A DNA stretch of 64,000 bases. It comes from Marsupella aquatica (Eukaryota > Marchantiophyta). The first letter of the stretch is position 1. The number at the start of each line of letters is the position of its first letter. The stretch is from contig OZ316897.1 in the NCBI GenBank assembly GCA_973895155.1, positions 23,560,001 to 23,624,000 on the forward strand, written 5' to 3'. Below are positions 31,963-44,200 of this stretch, piece by piece. The position numbers and the translations under genes are program-made. The notes beneath the pieces were generated by a model that saw only the letters and a program-made list of their open reading frames with translations, ran no database searches and was not told where the DNA came from.

Positions 31963-32186
31963 TGGGAGGGGCCCACAATTTTTGTTAGGTTAGAACTAGA
32001 TAAGTAATGTAGGAATTAAAACGGAGTAGTTAGAAGTACAAAAATAATATATATATATATAGGGAATCCCTTGGTAGGAGGTGGGGGGGATCCTGATTGT
32101 CAAAGCATTAGTGTTATTATAGTGAAGTAAGGAGTCTCACATGGAGGAGCCAAGTGTACTAAGGAGTACACTCTAGCTTAGTGAAT

Positions 32187-32216
32187 CTTGTAGGGCAAGT
32201 ACGAAGCCGGGCTTCG
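32187..32216 (+). other. Two tandem hairpins in the tail of copy 3
   Basis: Hairpin 1 is CTTGT-AGG-GCAAG (32187-32199, inner T-G wobble). Hairpin 2 is CGAAGC-CGG-GCTTCG (32202-32216). The spacer is 2 nt. Against 28862-28891, the changed stem positions are paired changes (C-G to T-A in hairpin 1, G-C to A-T in hairpin 2) or keep pairing by wobble. Confidence 0.65.
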
Positions 32217-32538
32217 TTAAAGCTTAGGGTCTACTGCCATTAGGCATTGTCTCTTTCGAGTTCATCAAGTCAACTATAAGTGTAAGGCTATGCTTGGCTG
32301 TAAGGAATTTTCCCCCATCAATCCAAGAGTTACTCAGTATTACCAGGAGTTGAGGTATATGTGTATGTGAATGAGAAAGTATACGGGCAAGGATTGGAGA
32401 CTGGAAGGATTAGTCGCATGGACTGCTAGGGGTAAGTCATGGTTTAGTAGCTATCCGGGACCAAGCTTAGCCATGAGTGTATACGATGAAGCATAGAAGA
32501 CCTTAGGCTGGGCCGGTGTAATACATTGGTTGAGGTAT

Positions 32539-32554
32539 ATTCTGGTGGCGGAAT
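32539..32554 (+). other. Conserved tail hairpin ATTCTG-gtgg-CGGAAT, copy 3
   Basis: A 6-bp stem with one G-T pair. The wider GGTATATT..AATATACC flanks (32535-32572) can form an outer stem. It is homologous to 7413-7428 and 29233-29248. Confidence 0.55.
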
Positions 32555-32750
32555 AGAAAATATACCTATGTTGATAAATGTATGTTTGAGAAAGAAGTAG
32601 TAAAGTAGTTTGCGGGAATGATTCATGATTTTGTTCAATCTTTGTGTAGATATAGGTCCATCCTAACACTATGTAGACATCCTTGACACTAAGGTGCTAG
32701 AGAAGGTGCTTTGGCCCTTTGGGTCTGTTTATCTCTATGTCCACAACTGG

Positions 32751-33449
32751 TCTTTGTGTTGTGGTGGTGGTTAGAATATATTGGGTGCATTGTCACTCTT
32801 GTTTAAAGATTACATATAGAAAACACAATGCATAGAAACTAGAGTTAGTTGCCATTGTAGTTAGAAGTCTTGGAAGGTATATATCATTTGGGGTTTTAAT
32901 TTGGAGATTTTATAATGACAACATACTCCTCAAATAATATATCATGTCAATTTATTTGGATATAGTTTTGTTTCATTGGTAAGGAAAAGAACACCCTTTG
33001 AGGCCAAAGATTAGGGTGGGCTTGGTTATATGGGCACTAGGTAAGGCTGCACTGAAGCTAGTGGGTGATGACTGATGATCAAGCAAGAGGCTAGATTGAA
33101 GATAGTCAAGCTCAAGTAGAGTGTGCAATCAAAATAGCCACCCACAAAGAAGCTATACTTAAGAGCAAGCTTAAGTTGATAGGAGACCTGAGCTAAAATA
33201 AGCCCCCTTATCTAACGTCAGATTATATATTGTGCATCTGGGAAAATAATGCCAAAGTAGCAAAGGCAGACCACTGCACATGGTTGAGCATATTGGGTTC
33301 TCACATCATTGTATGCTGTGGTCATTCTTTGCTATTTAGGAAGGAAAAAATGCAATTATTGTCATTCAATAATGTACATATTTATGACATGCATTTGTTA
33401 TTATTGCATTGTTCTCCACGTTGCACACCTACCCAATATTGGAAGTATA
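32751..33449. other. No gene seen
   Basis: AT-rich sequence with no coherent frame, repeat or RNA gene recognised on either strand. Confidence 0.3.
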
Positions 33450-33600
33450 TGGTGAATTAGGATGATCCTGTCGGCTGGAATTTTATTTGTTTGCCTTATA
33501 CTAAAGGTACATACCATGAAGTTCGCCCACCTAAGTTCAAGCTCTGAGGTGCATGATTACATAGTTCCAAGATTCCATTAAGGAGTGTTAAAGCATAGAT
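33450..33600 (+). repeat. Left copy of a ~150-bp direct repeat
   Basis: TGGTGAATTAGGATGATCC through AGGAGTGTTAAAGC is repeated at 34909-35061 with a few differences. The copies are about 1459 bp apart (start to start). They could be terminal repeats of a small non-coding element or a segmental duplication. Confidence 0.8.
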
Positions 33601-34035
33601 GTCTCTCCCTTTCTTGAAGCTCAAATTGTTTTTCCTTCCCTGCCCTCCCTCAAGTTTTTTTCCCTAGCGCCTGAAGTTGGAGTTTTTTTCCTTCCCCCCT
33701 GAAGGTGAAGTTTTTTTTTCTTCTTGGAAAAAGCTGAATTTTTTTCGCTTGCTTTGGTTTTTGCTATTTTTCTTCTCTCCCACTTTCACATTATGTAGGT
33801 TTACATCATATGTGAAACAAACTAGAATACAATGTATGGATTTGATGCAAAAAATCACCCCTGGTTTAGGGAACTAATACAGAGCAGGTAAATTTAGGCA
33901 TGTACTTCGGCCAGTATTTGTCCATGCAATACCCAAAATGTTGGTCTAGTGAGGTTTAGGGTCTTTTCAGTATGTTCGGAGTCCTTCTGCCGGCGCGGGG
34001 CGCCTTCATGGGGTTCCCTGCCTGCTTTGTTGCTT
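33601..34035. other. Pyrimidine-rich stretch and unremarkable sequence
   Basis: 33620-33780 is a run of TTTTTTT/CCCTCC blocks with an imperfect ~38-bp repeat (CCTGAAG..GAGTTTTTTTCC). No gene is seen. Confidence 0.35.
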
Positions 34036-34415
34036 GCTATGACTAATAAAATTACCCTCATTAATAAGAGTACCCTCATGCACAAGGCCCAACACAAGGG
34101 TACCCTTAGGAGATAAGAGTACCCTCACTGATAAGGGTACCCTCATTATCAAAGTACCATTGTTGATAAGTGTACCCATTGATAAGAGTACTCTTGCTGA
34201 TATAAGAGTATCCTCATTGATAAGAGTACCCTCATACGCAAGGGTACCCTCAGGAAATAAGAGTATCCTCATTGATAAGGGTACCCTTATTGATCAAAGT
34301 ACCATTATTGATAAGCGTACCCATTGATAAGAGTACCCTCGCTGATAAGAGTACCCTCACTGATAAGAGTACCCTCAAGCACAAGGGTACCCTCAGGAGA
34401 TAAGAGTACCCTCAT
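34036..34415. repeat. Tandem repeat, 18-bp unit with ~144-bp higher order
   Basis: The unit is GATAAGAGTACCCTCATT with variants, about 20 copies. The landmark CACAAGGGTACCCT recurs at 34093, 34237 and 34380, i.e. every ~144 bp (8 x 18), so variants are arranged in a higher-order period. Confidence 0.75.
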
Positions 34416-34908
34416 TCACACGGGGAGCAATGAAAATAGGGATAATTGTAACCATGTCCAAAAGGTGACATCTTTGATAGCCATTCAAAAATAATGTCCT
34501 TCAAAACCTTGAGGACTTTAGTTTAAGAACTTTTCTAACAAAAAGTTCAAGAATATTTCATAATAAAGAATCCAATAAAGTGTAAACTTCAATTTTATGG
34601 TGTCAATTTTTTTAGATCTTCCCACACTGTAGCAAACAAATCCACATAAATTTTTTCAAGATTTTAATTCCAATTCAGTAAAAATTATAATTCCGGTTAA
34701 ATAGTACACGAACCATTTCAGATCTGAGTACCGAAATGCAGCTGTAAGTTGTAATTTTTATCATTAGATTTATGAATATTTTAACATGTACTAGGTGGGA
34801 AGAAAGGGGGAATTTTGATGTTAAGGTACTCACCTTCATAAATCTACTATTGATTTGTCCCAAGGAGTGTACAGTTCTTTCCTTGGTCTCGCCTCAATAT
34901 TTGTACAT
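34416..34908. other. No gene seen; AT-rich
   Basis: AT-rich sequence with TTTTTT and AAAATT runs. No open frame of interest. Confidence 0.3.
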
Positions 34909-35061
34909 GGTGAATTAGGATGATCCTGTCTGCTGGAATTTTATTTGTTTGCCTTATACTAAAGGTACATACCATGAAGTTAGCCCACCTAAGTTCAAGC
35001 TTTGAGGTGCATGATTACATAGTTCCAAGATTCCATTAAGGAGTGTTAAAGCTGCATAGAT
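34909..35061 (+). repeat. Right copy of the ~150-bp direct repeat
   Basis: It matches 33450-33600 (for example CTTATACTAAAGGTACATAC and CATAGTTCCAAGATTCCATT), with G/T, C/T and small indel differences. It lies 160 bp left of the satellite array. Confidence 0.8.
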
Positions 35062-35217
35062 GTAACTCAATTATTGCTCAGGTCATAAAACACTATTACA
35101 GTCAAGACAAAATCACTATGGGCTACCAAAATACGAATCCCATAACACTTTGATTTATTTTTTTGGACTGTAACACTTTGACACGCTCTATTCATCCTTT
35201 TGGATTGCTCTACGCTA

Positions 35218-35271
35218 AAGGGTTTAGGGTTTAGGGTTTAGGGTTTTTAGGGTTTAGGGTTTAGGGTTTAG
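35218..35271 (+). repeat. Interstitial telomere repeat at the satellite boundary
   Basis: About seven TTTAGGG units with one T-rich interruption run directly into GTGTCATCCCC, the start of the satellite spacer. Inside the array the same place holds a degenerate version (GTTAGCGTTTAGGG.., then TTTACAG), so this copy is the least decayed form. Confidence 0.9.
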
Positions 35272-38200
35272 GGTGTCATCCCCAGTTTTCACATGTGGCA
35301 TACCAGTTTTTTAAGTACTGGTATGATTATTGAATATTGGGGGTGAGTTTGACCCCCAGTTTGTTGTGTGCGCATTTTGGAGGGGCTAGGGGTGGGGGTA
35401 CCCCGCAATTTTCGGGGTGCGTGTACCAGGGGGCGAGTGCCACCCTACTGTAGCTTTTGGGGGTGTAACGAGCTGGGGGTGAGGGTGGGGGAGGGGTTCC
35501 ATGGGGGTTGAGGGTGAGGGTGGCCCCCAGTTTTGGGGGTGCGTGCACATGGGGGCCTGTGCAACCCTAATTGAGCATTGGGGGTGTAACGAGCTGGGGG
35601 TGAGGGTGGGGGAGGGGTTCCATGGGGGTTGAGGGTGAGGGTGGCCCCCAGTTTTGGGGGTGCGTGCACATGGGGGCGTGTGCAACCCTACTGTAGCATT
35701 GGGGGTGTAACGAGCAGGGGGTGAGGGAGGGGGAGGGGTTCCATGGGGGTTGAGGGTGAGGGTGGCCCCCAGTTTTGGGGGTGCGTGCACATGGGGGCGT
35801 GTGCAACCCTAATTGAGCATTGGGGGTGTAACGAGCTGGGGGTGAGGGAGGGGGAGGGGTTCCATGGGGGTTGAGGGTGAGGGTGGCCCCCAATTTTGGG
35901 GGTGCGTGCACATGGGGGCGTGTGCAACCCTAATGTAGCATTGGGGGTGTAACGAGCTGGGGGTGAGGGTGGGGGAGGGGTTCCATGGGGGTTGAGGGTG
36001 AGGGTGGCCCCCAGTTTTGGGGGTGCGTGCATTGGGGGTGAGGATGGTCAAGATTGGGGGTGAATCACCCCCAATGTATGCATACTAGGAGTGAGTCCAC
36101 GCTCCTATCGCGACGAGGTGATCACAACTAGGGGTACGAGTAGTTGGCTTTTTATGTAATTTTGACTTTTTTAAAGTATTGGTAAAACGTTTCATTTTGG
36201 TGGATTTGCGCAAATAGCACGTTTTGGAACGTTACGTGCTCGCCTAGCACGTTTTTTTGACAAGTATAGCAAAAAGAAAAAAAAGGGTTAGCGTTTAGGG
36301 TTTAGGGTTTATGGTTTAGGGTTTACAGTGTCATCCCCAGTTTTCACATGTGGCATACCAGTTTTTTAAGTACTGGTATGATTATTGAATATTGGGGGTG
36401 AGTTTGACCCCCAGTTTGTTGTGTGCGCATTTTGGAGGGGCTAGGGGTGGGGGTACCCCGCAATTTTCGGGGTGCGTGTACCAGGGGGCGAGTGCCACCC
36501 TACTGTAGCTTTTGGGGGTGTAACGAGCTGGGGGTGAGGGTGGGGGAGGGGTTCCATGGGGGTTGAGGGTGAGGGTGGCCCCCAGTTTTGGGGGTGCGTG
36601 CACATGGGGGCGTGTGCAACCCTAATTGAGCATTGGGGGTGTAACGAGCTGGGGGTGAGGGTGGGGGAGGGGTTCCATGGGGGTTGAGGGTGAGGATGGC
36701 CCCCAGTTTTGGGGGTGCGTGCACATGGGGGCGTGTGCAACCCTACTGTAGCATTGGGGGTGTAACGAGCTGGGGGTGAGGGTGGGGGAGGGGTTCCATG
36801 GGGGTTGAGGGTGAGGGTGGCCCCCAGTTTTGGGGGTGCGTGCACATGGGGGCGTGTGCAACCCTAATTGAGCATTGGGGGTGTAACGAGCTGGGGGTGA
36901 GGGTGGGGGAGGGGTTCCATGGGGGTTGAGGGTGAGGATGGCCCCCAGTTTTGGGGGTGCGTGCACATGGGGGCCTGTGCAACCCTACTGTAGCATTGGG
37001 GGTGTAACGAGCTGGGGGTGAGGGTGGGGGAGGGGTTCCATGGGGGTTGAGGGTGAGGGTGGCCCCCAGTTTTGGGGGTGCGTGCACATGGGGGCGTGTG
37101 CAACCCTACTGTAGCATTGGGGGTGTAACGAGCTGGGGGTGAGGGTGGGGGAGGGGTTCCATGGGGGTTGAGGGTGAGGGTGGCCCCCAGTTTTGGGGGT
37201 GCGTGCACATGGGGGCGTGTGCAACCCTAATTGAGCATTGGGGGTGTAACGAGCTGGGGGTGAGGGTGGGGGAGGGGTTCCATGGGGGTTGAGGGTGAGG
37301 ATGGCCCCCAGTTTTGGGGGTGCGTGCACATGGGGGCCTGTGCAACCCTACTGTAGCATTGGGGGTGTAACGAGCTGGGGGTGAGGGTGGGGGAGGGGTT
37401 CCATGGGGGTTGAGGGTGAGGGTGGCCCCCAGTTTTGGGGGTGCGTGCACATGGGGGCGTGTGCAACCCTAATTGAGCATTGGGGGTGTAACGAGCTGGG
37501 GGTGAGGGAGGGGGAGGGGTTCCATGGGGGTTGAGGGTGAGGGTGGCCCCCAGTTTTGGGGGTGCGTGCACATGGGGGCGTGTGCAACCCTACTGTAGCA
37601 TTGGGGGTGTAACGAGCTGGGGGTGAGGGTGGGGGAGGGGTTCCATGGGGGTTGAGGGTGAGGGTGGCCCCCAGTTTTGGGGGTGCGTGCACATGGGGGC
37701 GTGTGCAACCCTAATTGAGCATTGGGGGTGTAACGAGCTGGGGGTGAGGGTGGGGGAGGGGTTCCATGGGGGTTGAGGGTGAGGATGGCCCCCAGTTTTG
37801 GGGGTGCGTGCACATGGGGGCCTGTGCAACCCTACTGTAGCATTGGGGGTGTAACGAGCTGGGGGTGAGGGTGGGGGAGGGGTTCCATGGGGGTTGAGGG
37901 TGAGGATGGCCCCCAGTTTTGGGGGTGCGTGCATTGGGGGTGAGGATGGTCAAGATTGGGGGTGAATCACCCCCAATGTATGCATACTAGGAGTGAGTCC
38001 ACGCTCCTATCGCGACGAGGTGATCACAACTAGGGGTACGAGTAGTTGGCTTTTTATGTAATTTTGACTTTTTTAAAGTATTGGTAAAACGTTTCATTTT
38101 GGTGGATTTGCGCAAATAGCACGTTTTGGAACGTTACGTGCTCGCCTAGCACGTTTTTTTGACAAGTATAGCAAAAAGAAAAAAAAGGGTTAGCGTTTAG

Positions 38201-41200
38201 GGTTTAGGGTTTATGGTTTAGGGTTTACAGTGTCATCCCCAGTTTTCACATGTGGCATACCAGTTTTTTAAGTACTGGTATGATTATTGAATATTGGGGG
38301 TGAGTTTGACCCCCAGTTTGTTGTGTGCGCATTTTGGAGGGGCTAGGGGTGGGGGTACCCCGCAATTTTCGGGGTGCGTGTACCAGGGGGCGAGTGCCAC
38401 CCTACTGTAGCTTTTGGGGGTGTAACGAGCTGGGGGTGAGGGTGGGGGAGGGGTTCCATGGGGGTTGAGGGTGAGGGTGGCCCCCAGTTTTGGGGGTGCG
38501 TGCACATGGGGGCCTGTGCAACCCTAATTGAGCATTGGGGGTGTAACGAGCTGGGGGTGAGGGTGGGGGAGGGGTTCCATGGGGGTTGAGGGTGAGGGTG
38601 GCCCCCAGTTTTGGGGGTGCGTGCACATGGGGGCGTGTGCAACCCTACTGTAGCATTGGGGGTGTAACGAGCAGGGGGTGAGGGAGGGGGAGGGGTTCCA
38701 TGGGGGTTGAGGGTGAGGGTGGCCCCCAGTTTTGGGGGTGCGTGCACATGGGGGCGTGTGCAACCCTAATTGAGCATTGGGGGTGTAACGAGCTGGGGGT
38801 GAGGGAGGGGGAGGGGTTCCATGGGGGTTGAGGGTGAGGGTGGCCCCCAATTTTGGGGGTGCGTGCACATGGGGGCGTGTGCAACCCTAATGTAGCATTG
38901 GGGGTGTAACGAGCTGGGGGTGAGGGTGGGGGAGGGGTTCCATGGGGGTTGAGGGTGAGGGTGGCCCCCAGTTTTGGGGGTGCGTGCATTGGGGGTGAGG
39001 ATGGTCAAGATTGGGGGTGAATCACCCCCAATGTATGCATACTAGGAGTGAGTCCACGCTCCTATCGCGACGAGGTGATCACAACTAGGGGTACGAGTAG
39101 TTGGCTTTTTATGTAATTTTGACTTTTTTAAAGTATTGGTAAAACGTTTCATTTTGGTGGATTTGCGCAAATAGCACGTTTTGGAACGTTACGTGCTCGC
39201 CTAGCACGTTTTTTTGACAAGTATAGCAAAAAGAAAAAAAAGGGTTAGCGTTTAGGGTTTAGGGTTTATGGTTTAGGGTTTACAGTGTCATCCCCAGTTT
39301 TCACATGTGGCATACCAGTTTTTTAAGTACTGGTATGATTATTGAATATTGGGGGTGAGTTTGACCCCCAGTTTGTTGTGTGCGCATTTTGGAGGGGCTA
39401 GGGGTGGGGGTACCCCGCAATTTTCGGGGTGCGTGTACCAGGGGGCGAGTGCCACCCTACTGTAGCTTTTGGGGGTGTAACGAGCTGGGGGTGAGGGTGG
39501 GGGAGGGGTTCCATGGGGGTTGAGGGTGAGGGTGGCCCCCAGTTTTGGGGGTGCGTGCACATGGGGGCGTGTGCAACCCTAATTGAGCATTGGGGGTGTA
39601 ACGAGCTGGGGGTGAGGGTGGGGGAGGGGTTCCATGGGGGTTGAGGGTGAGGATGGCCCCCAGTTTTGGGGGTGCGTGCACATGGGGGCGTGTGCAACCC
39701 TACTGTAGCATTGGGGGTGTAACGAGCTGGGGGTGAGGGTGGGGGAGGGGTTCCATGGGGGTTGAGGGTGAGGGTGGCCCCCAGTTTTGGGGGTGCGTGC
39801 ACATGGGGGCGTGTGCAACCCTAATTGAGCATTGGGGGTGTAACGAGCTGGGGGTGAGGGTGGGGGAGGGGTTCCATGGGGGTTGAGGGTGAGGATGGCC
39901 CCCAGTTTTGGGGGTGCGTGCACATGGGGGCCTGTGCAACCCTACTGTAGCATTGGGGGTGTAACGAGCTGGGGGTGAGGGTGGGGGAGGGGTTCCATGG
40001 GGGTTGAGGGTGAGGGTGGCCCCCAGTTTTGGGGGTGCGTGCACATGGGGGCGTGTGCAACCCTACTGTAGCATTGGGGGTGTAACGAGCTGGGGGTGAG
40101 GGTGGGGGAGGGGTTCCATGGGGGTTGAGGGTGAGGGTGGCCCCCAGTTTTGGGGGTGCGTGCACATGGGGGCGTGTGCAACCCTAATTGAGCATTGGGG
40201 GTGTAACGAGCTGGGGGTGAGGGTGGGGGAGGGGTTCCATGGGGGTTGAGGGTGAGGATGGCCCCCAGTTTTGGGGGTGCGTGCACATGGGGGCCTGTGC
40301 AACCCTACTGTAGCATTGGGGGTGTAACGAGCTGGGGGTGAGGGTGGGGGAGGGGTTCCATGGGGGTTGAGGGTGAGGGTGGCCCCCAGTTTTGGGGGTG
40401 CGTGCACATGGGGGCGTGTGCAACCCTAATTGAGCATTGGGGGTGTAACGAGCTGGGGGTGAGGGAGGGGGAGGGGTTCCATGGGGGTTGAGGGTGAGGG
40501 TGGCCCCCAGTTTTGGGGGTGCGTGCACATGGGGGCGTGTGCAACCCTACTGTAGCATTGGGGGTGTAACGAGCTGGGGGTGAGGGTGGGGGAGGGGTTC
40601 CATGGGGGTTGAGGGTGAGGGTGGCCCCCAGTTTTGGGGGTGCGTGCACATGGGGGCGTGTGCAACCCTAATTGAGCATTGGGGGTGTAACGAGCTGGGG
40701 GTGAGGGTGGGGGAGGGGTTCCATGGGGGTTGAGGGTGAGGATGGCCCCCAGTTTTGGGGGTGCGTGCACATGGGGGCCTGTGCAACCCTACTGTAGCAT
40801 TGGGGGTGTAACGAGCTGGGGGTGAGGGTGGGGGAGGGGTTCCATGGGGGTTGAGGGTGAGGATGGCCCCCAGTTTTGGGGGTGCGTGCATTGGGGGTGA
40901 GGATGGTCAAGATTGGGGGTGAATCACCCCCAATGTATGCATACTAGGAGTGAGTCCACGCTCCTATCGCGACGAGGTGATCACAACTAGGGGTACGAGT
41001 AGTTGGCTTTTTATGTAATTTTGACTTTTTTAAAGTATTGGTAAAACGTTTCATTTTGGTGGATTTGCGCAAATAGCACGTTTTGGAACGTTACGTGCTC
41101 GCCTAGCACGTTTTTTTGACAAGTATAGCAAAAAGAAAAAAAAGGGTTAGCGTTTAGGGTTTAGGGTTTATGGTTTAGGGTTTACAGTGTCATCCCCAGT

Positions 41201-44200
41201 TTTCACATGTGGCATACCAGTTTTTTAAGTACTGGTATGATTATTGAATATTGGGGGTGAGTTTGACCCCCAGTTTGTTGTGTGCGCATTTTGGAGGGGC
41301 TAGGGGTGGGGGTACCCCGCAATTTTCGGGGTGCGTGTACCAGGGGGCGAGTGCCACCCTACTGTAGCTTTTGGGGGTGTAACGAGCTGGGGGTGAGGGT
41401 GGGGGAGGGGTTCCATGGGGGTTGAGGGTGAGGGTGGCCCCCAGTTTTGGGGGTGCGTGCACATGGGGGCCTGTGCAACCCTAATTGAGCATTGGGGGTG
41501 TAACGAGCTGGGGGTGAGGGTGGGGGAGGGGTTCCATGGGGGTTGAGGGTGAGGGTGGCCCCCAGTTTTGGGGGTGCGTGCACATGGGGGCGTGTGCAAC
41601 CCTACTGTAGCATTGGGGGTGTAACGAGCAGGGGGTGAGGGAGGGGGAGGGGTTCCATGGGGGTTGAGGGTGAGGGTGGCCCCCAGTTTTGGGGGTGCGT
41701 GCACATGGGGGCGTGTGCAACCCTAATTGAGCATTGGGGGTGTAACGAGCTGGGGGTGAGGGAGGGGGAGGGGTTCCATGGGGGTTGAGGGTGAGGGTGG
41801 CCCCCAATTTTGGGGGTGCGTGCACATGGGGGCGTGTGCAACCCTAATGTAGCATTGGGGGTGTAACGAGCTGGGGGTGAGGGTGGGGGAGGGGTTCCAT
41901 GGGGGTTGAGGGTGAGGGTGGCCCCCAGTTTTGGGGGTGCGTGCATTGGGGGTGAGGATGGTCAAGATTGGGGGTGAATCACCCCCAATGTATGCATACT
42001 AGGAGTGAGTCCACGCTCCTATCGCGACGAGGTGATCACAACTAGGGGTACGAGTAGTTGGCTTTTTATGTAATTTTGACTTTTTTAAAGTATTGGTAAA
42101 ACGTTTCATTTTGGTGGATTTGCGCAAATAGCACGTTTTGGAACGTTACGTGCTCGCCTAGCACGTTTTTTTGACAAGTATAGCAAAAAGAAAAAAAAGG
42201 GTTAGCGTTTAGGGTTTAGGGTTTATGGTTTAGGGTTTACAGTGTCATCCCCAGTTTTCACATGTGGCATACCAGTTTTTTAAGTACTGGTATGATTATT
42301 GAATATTGGGGGTGAGTTTGACCCCCAGTTTGTTGTGTGCGCATTTTGGAGGGGCTAGGGGTGGGGGTACCCCGCAATTTTCGGGGTGCGTGTACCAGGG
42401 GGCGAGTGCCACCCTACTGTAGCTTTTGGGGGTGTAACGAGCTGGGGGTGAGGGTGGGGGAGGGGTTCCATGGGGGTTGAGGGTGAGGGTGGCCCCCAGT
42501 TTTGGGGGTGCGTGCACATGGGGGCGTGTGCAACCCTAATTGAGCATTGGGGGTGTAACGAGCTGGGGGTGAGGGTGGGGGAGGGGTTCCATGGGGGTTG
42601 AGGGTGAGGATGGCCCCCAGTTTTGGGGGTGCGTGCACATGGGGGCGTGTGCAACCCTACTGTAGCATTGGGGGTGTAACGAGCTGGGGGTGAGGGTGGG
42701 GGAGGGGTTCCATGGGGGTTGAGGGTGAGGGTGGCCCCCAGTTTTGGGGGTGCGTGCACATGGGGGCGTGTGCAACCCTAATTGAGCATTGGGGGTGTAA
42801 CGAGCTGGGGGTGAGGGTGGGGGAGGGGTTCCATGGGGGTTGAGGGTGAGGATGGCCCCCAGTTTTGGGGGTGCGTGCACATGGGGGCCTGTGCAACCCT
42901 ACTGTAGCATTGGGGGTGTAACGAGCTGGGGGTGAGGGTGGGGGAGGGGTTCCATGGGGGTTGAGGGTGAGGGTGGCCCCCAGTTTTGGGGGTGCGTGCA
43001 CATGGGGGCGTGTGCAACCCTACTGTAGCATTGGGGGTGTAACGAGCTGGGGGTGAGGGTGGGGGAGGGGTTCCATGGGGGTTGAGGGTGAGGGTGGCCC
43101 CCAGTTTTGGGGGTGCGTGCACATGGGGGCGTGTGCAACCCTAATTGAGCATTGGGGGTGTAACGAGCTGGGGGTGAGGGTGGGGGAGGGGTTCCATGGG
43201 GGTTGAGGGTGAGGATGGCCCCCAGTTTTGGGGGTGCGTGCACATGGGGGCCTGTGCAACCCTACTGTAGCATTGGGGGTGTAACGAGCTGGGGGTGAGG
43301 GAGGGGGAGGGGTTCCATGGGGGTTGAGGGTGAGGGTGGCCCCCAGTTTTGGGGGTGCGTGCACATGGGGGCGTGTGCAACCCTACTGTAGCATTGGGGG
43401 TGTAACGAGCTGGGGGTGAGGGTGGGGGAGGGGTTCCATGGGGGTTGAGGGTGAGGGTGGCCCCCAGTTTTGGGGGTGCGTGCACATGGGGGCGTGTGCA
43501 ACCCTAATTGAGCATTGGGGGTGTAACGAGCTGGGGGTGAGGGTGGGGGAGGGGTTCCATGGGGGTTGAGGGTGAGGATGGCCCCCAGTTTTGGGGGTGC
43601 GTGCACATGGGGGCCTGTGCAACCCTACTGTAGCATTGGGGGTGTAACGAGCTGGGGGTGAGGGTGGGGGAGGGGTTCCATGGGGGTTGAGGGTGAGGGT
43701 GGCCCCCAGTTTTGGGGGTGCGTGCACATGGGGGCGTGTGCAACCCTACTGTAGCATTGGGGGTGTAACGAGCTGGGGGTGAGGGTGGGGGAGGGGTTCC
43801 ATGGGGGTTGAGGGTGAGGGTGGCCCCCAGTTTTGGGGGTGCGTGCACATGGGGGCGTGTGCAACCCTAATTGAGCATTGGGGGTGTAACGAGCTGGGGG
43901 TGAGGGTGGGGGAGGGGTTCCATGGGGGTTGAGGGTGAGGATGGCCCCCAGTTTTGGGGGTGCGTGCACATGGGGGCCTGTGCAACCCTACTGTAGCATT
44001 GGGGGTGTAACGAGCTGGGGGTGAGGGTGGGGGAGGGGTTCCATGGGGGTTGAGGGTGAGGGTGGCCCCCAGTTTTGGGGGTGCGTGCACATGGGGGCGT
44101 GTGCAACCCTAATTGAGCATTGGGGGTGTAACGAGCTGGGGGTGAGGGTGGGGGAGGGGTTCCATGGGGGTTGAGGGTGAGGATGGCCCCCAGTTTTGGG

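Larger units (their letters stand above)
31708..32750 (+). mobile_element. PMD/coiled-coil element, copy 3 (3' part only)
   Basis: It contains the C-terminal coiled coil (31711-31962) and the tail with the two tandem hairpins (32187-32216). A GTCAACTAAGTGTA-like block shared with copy 2 follows (32267 here, 28940 there). Next come a run of similar spacing and the ATTCTG hairpin (32539-32554) followed by ATATACCTA. The 5' part is missing. The right end is uncertain; a CA ending such as GTCCACA near 32748 is possible by analogy with the other copies. Confidence 0.6.
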
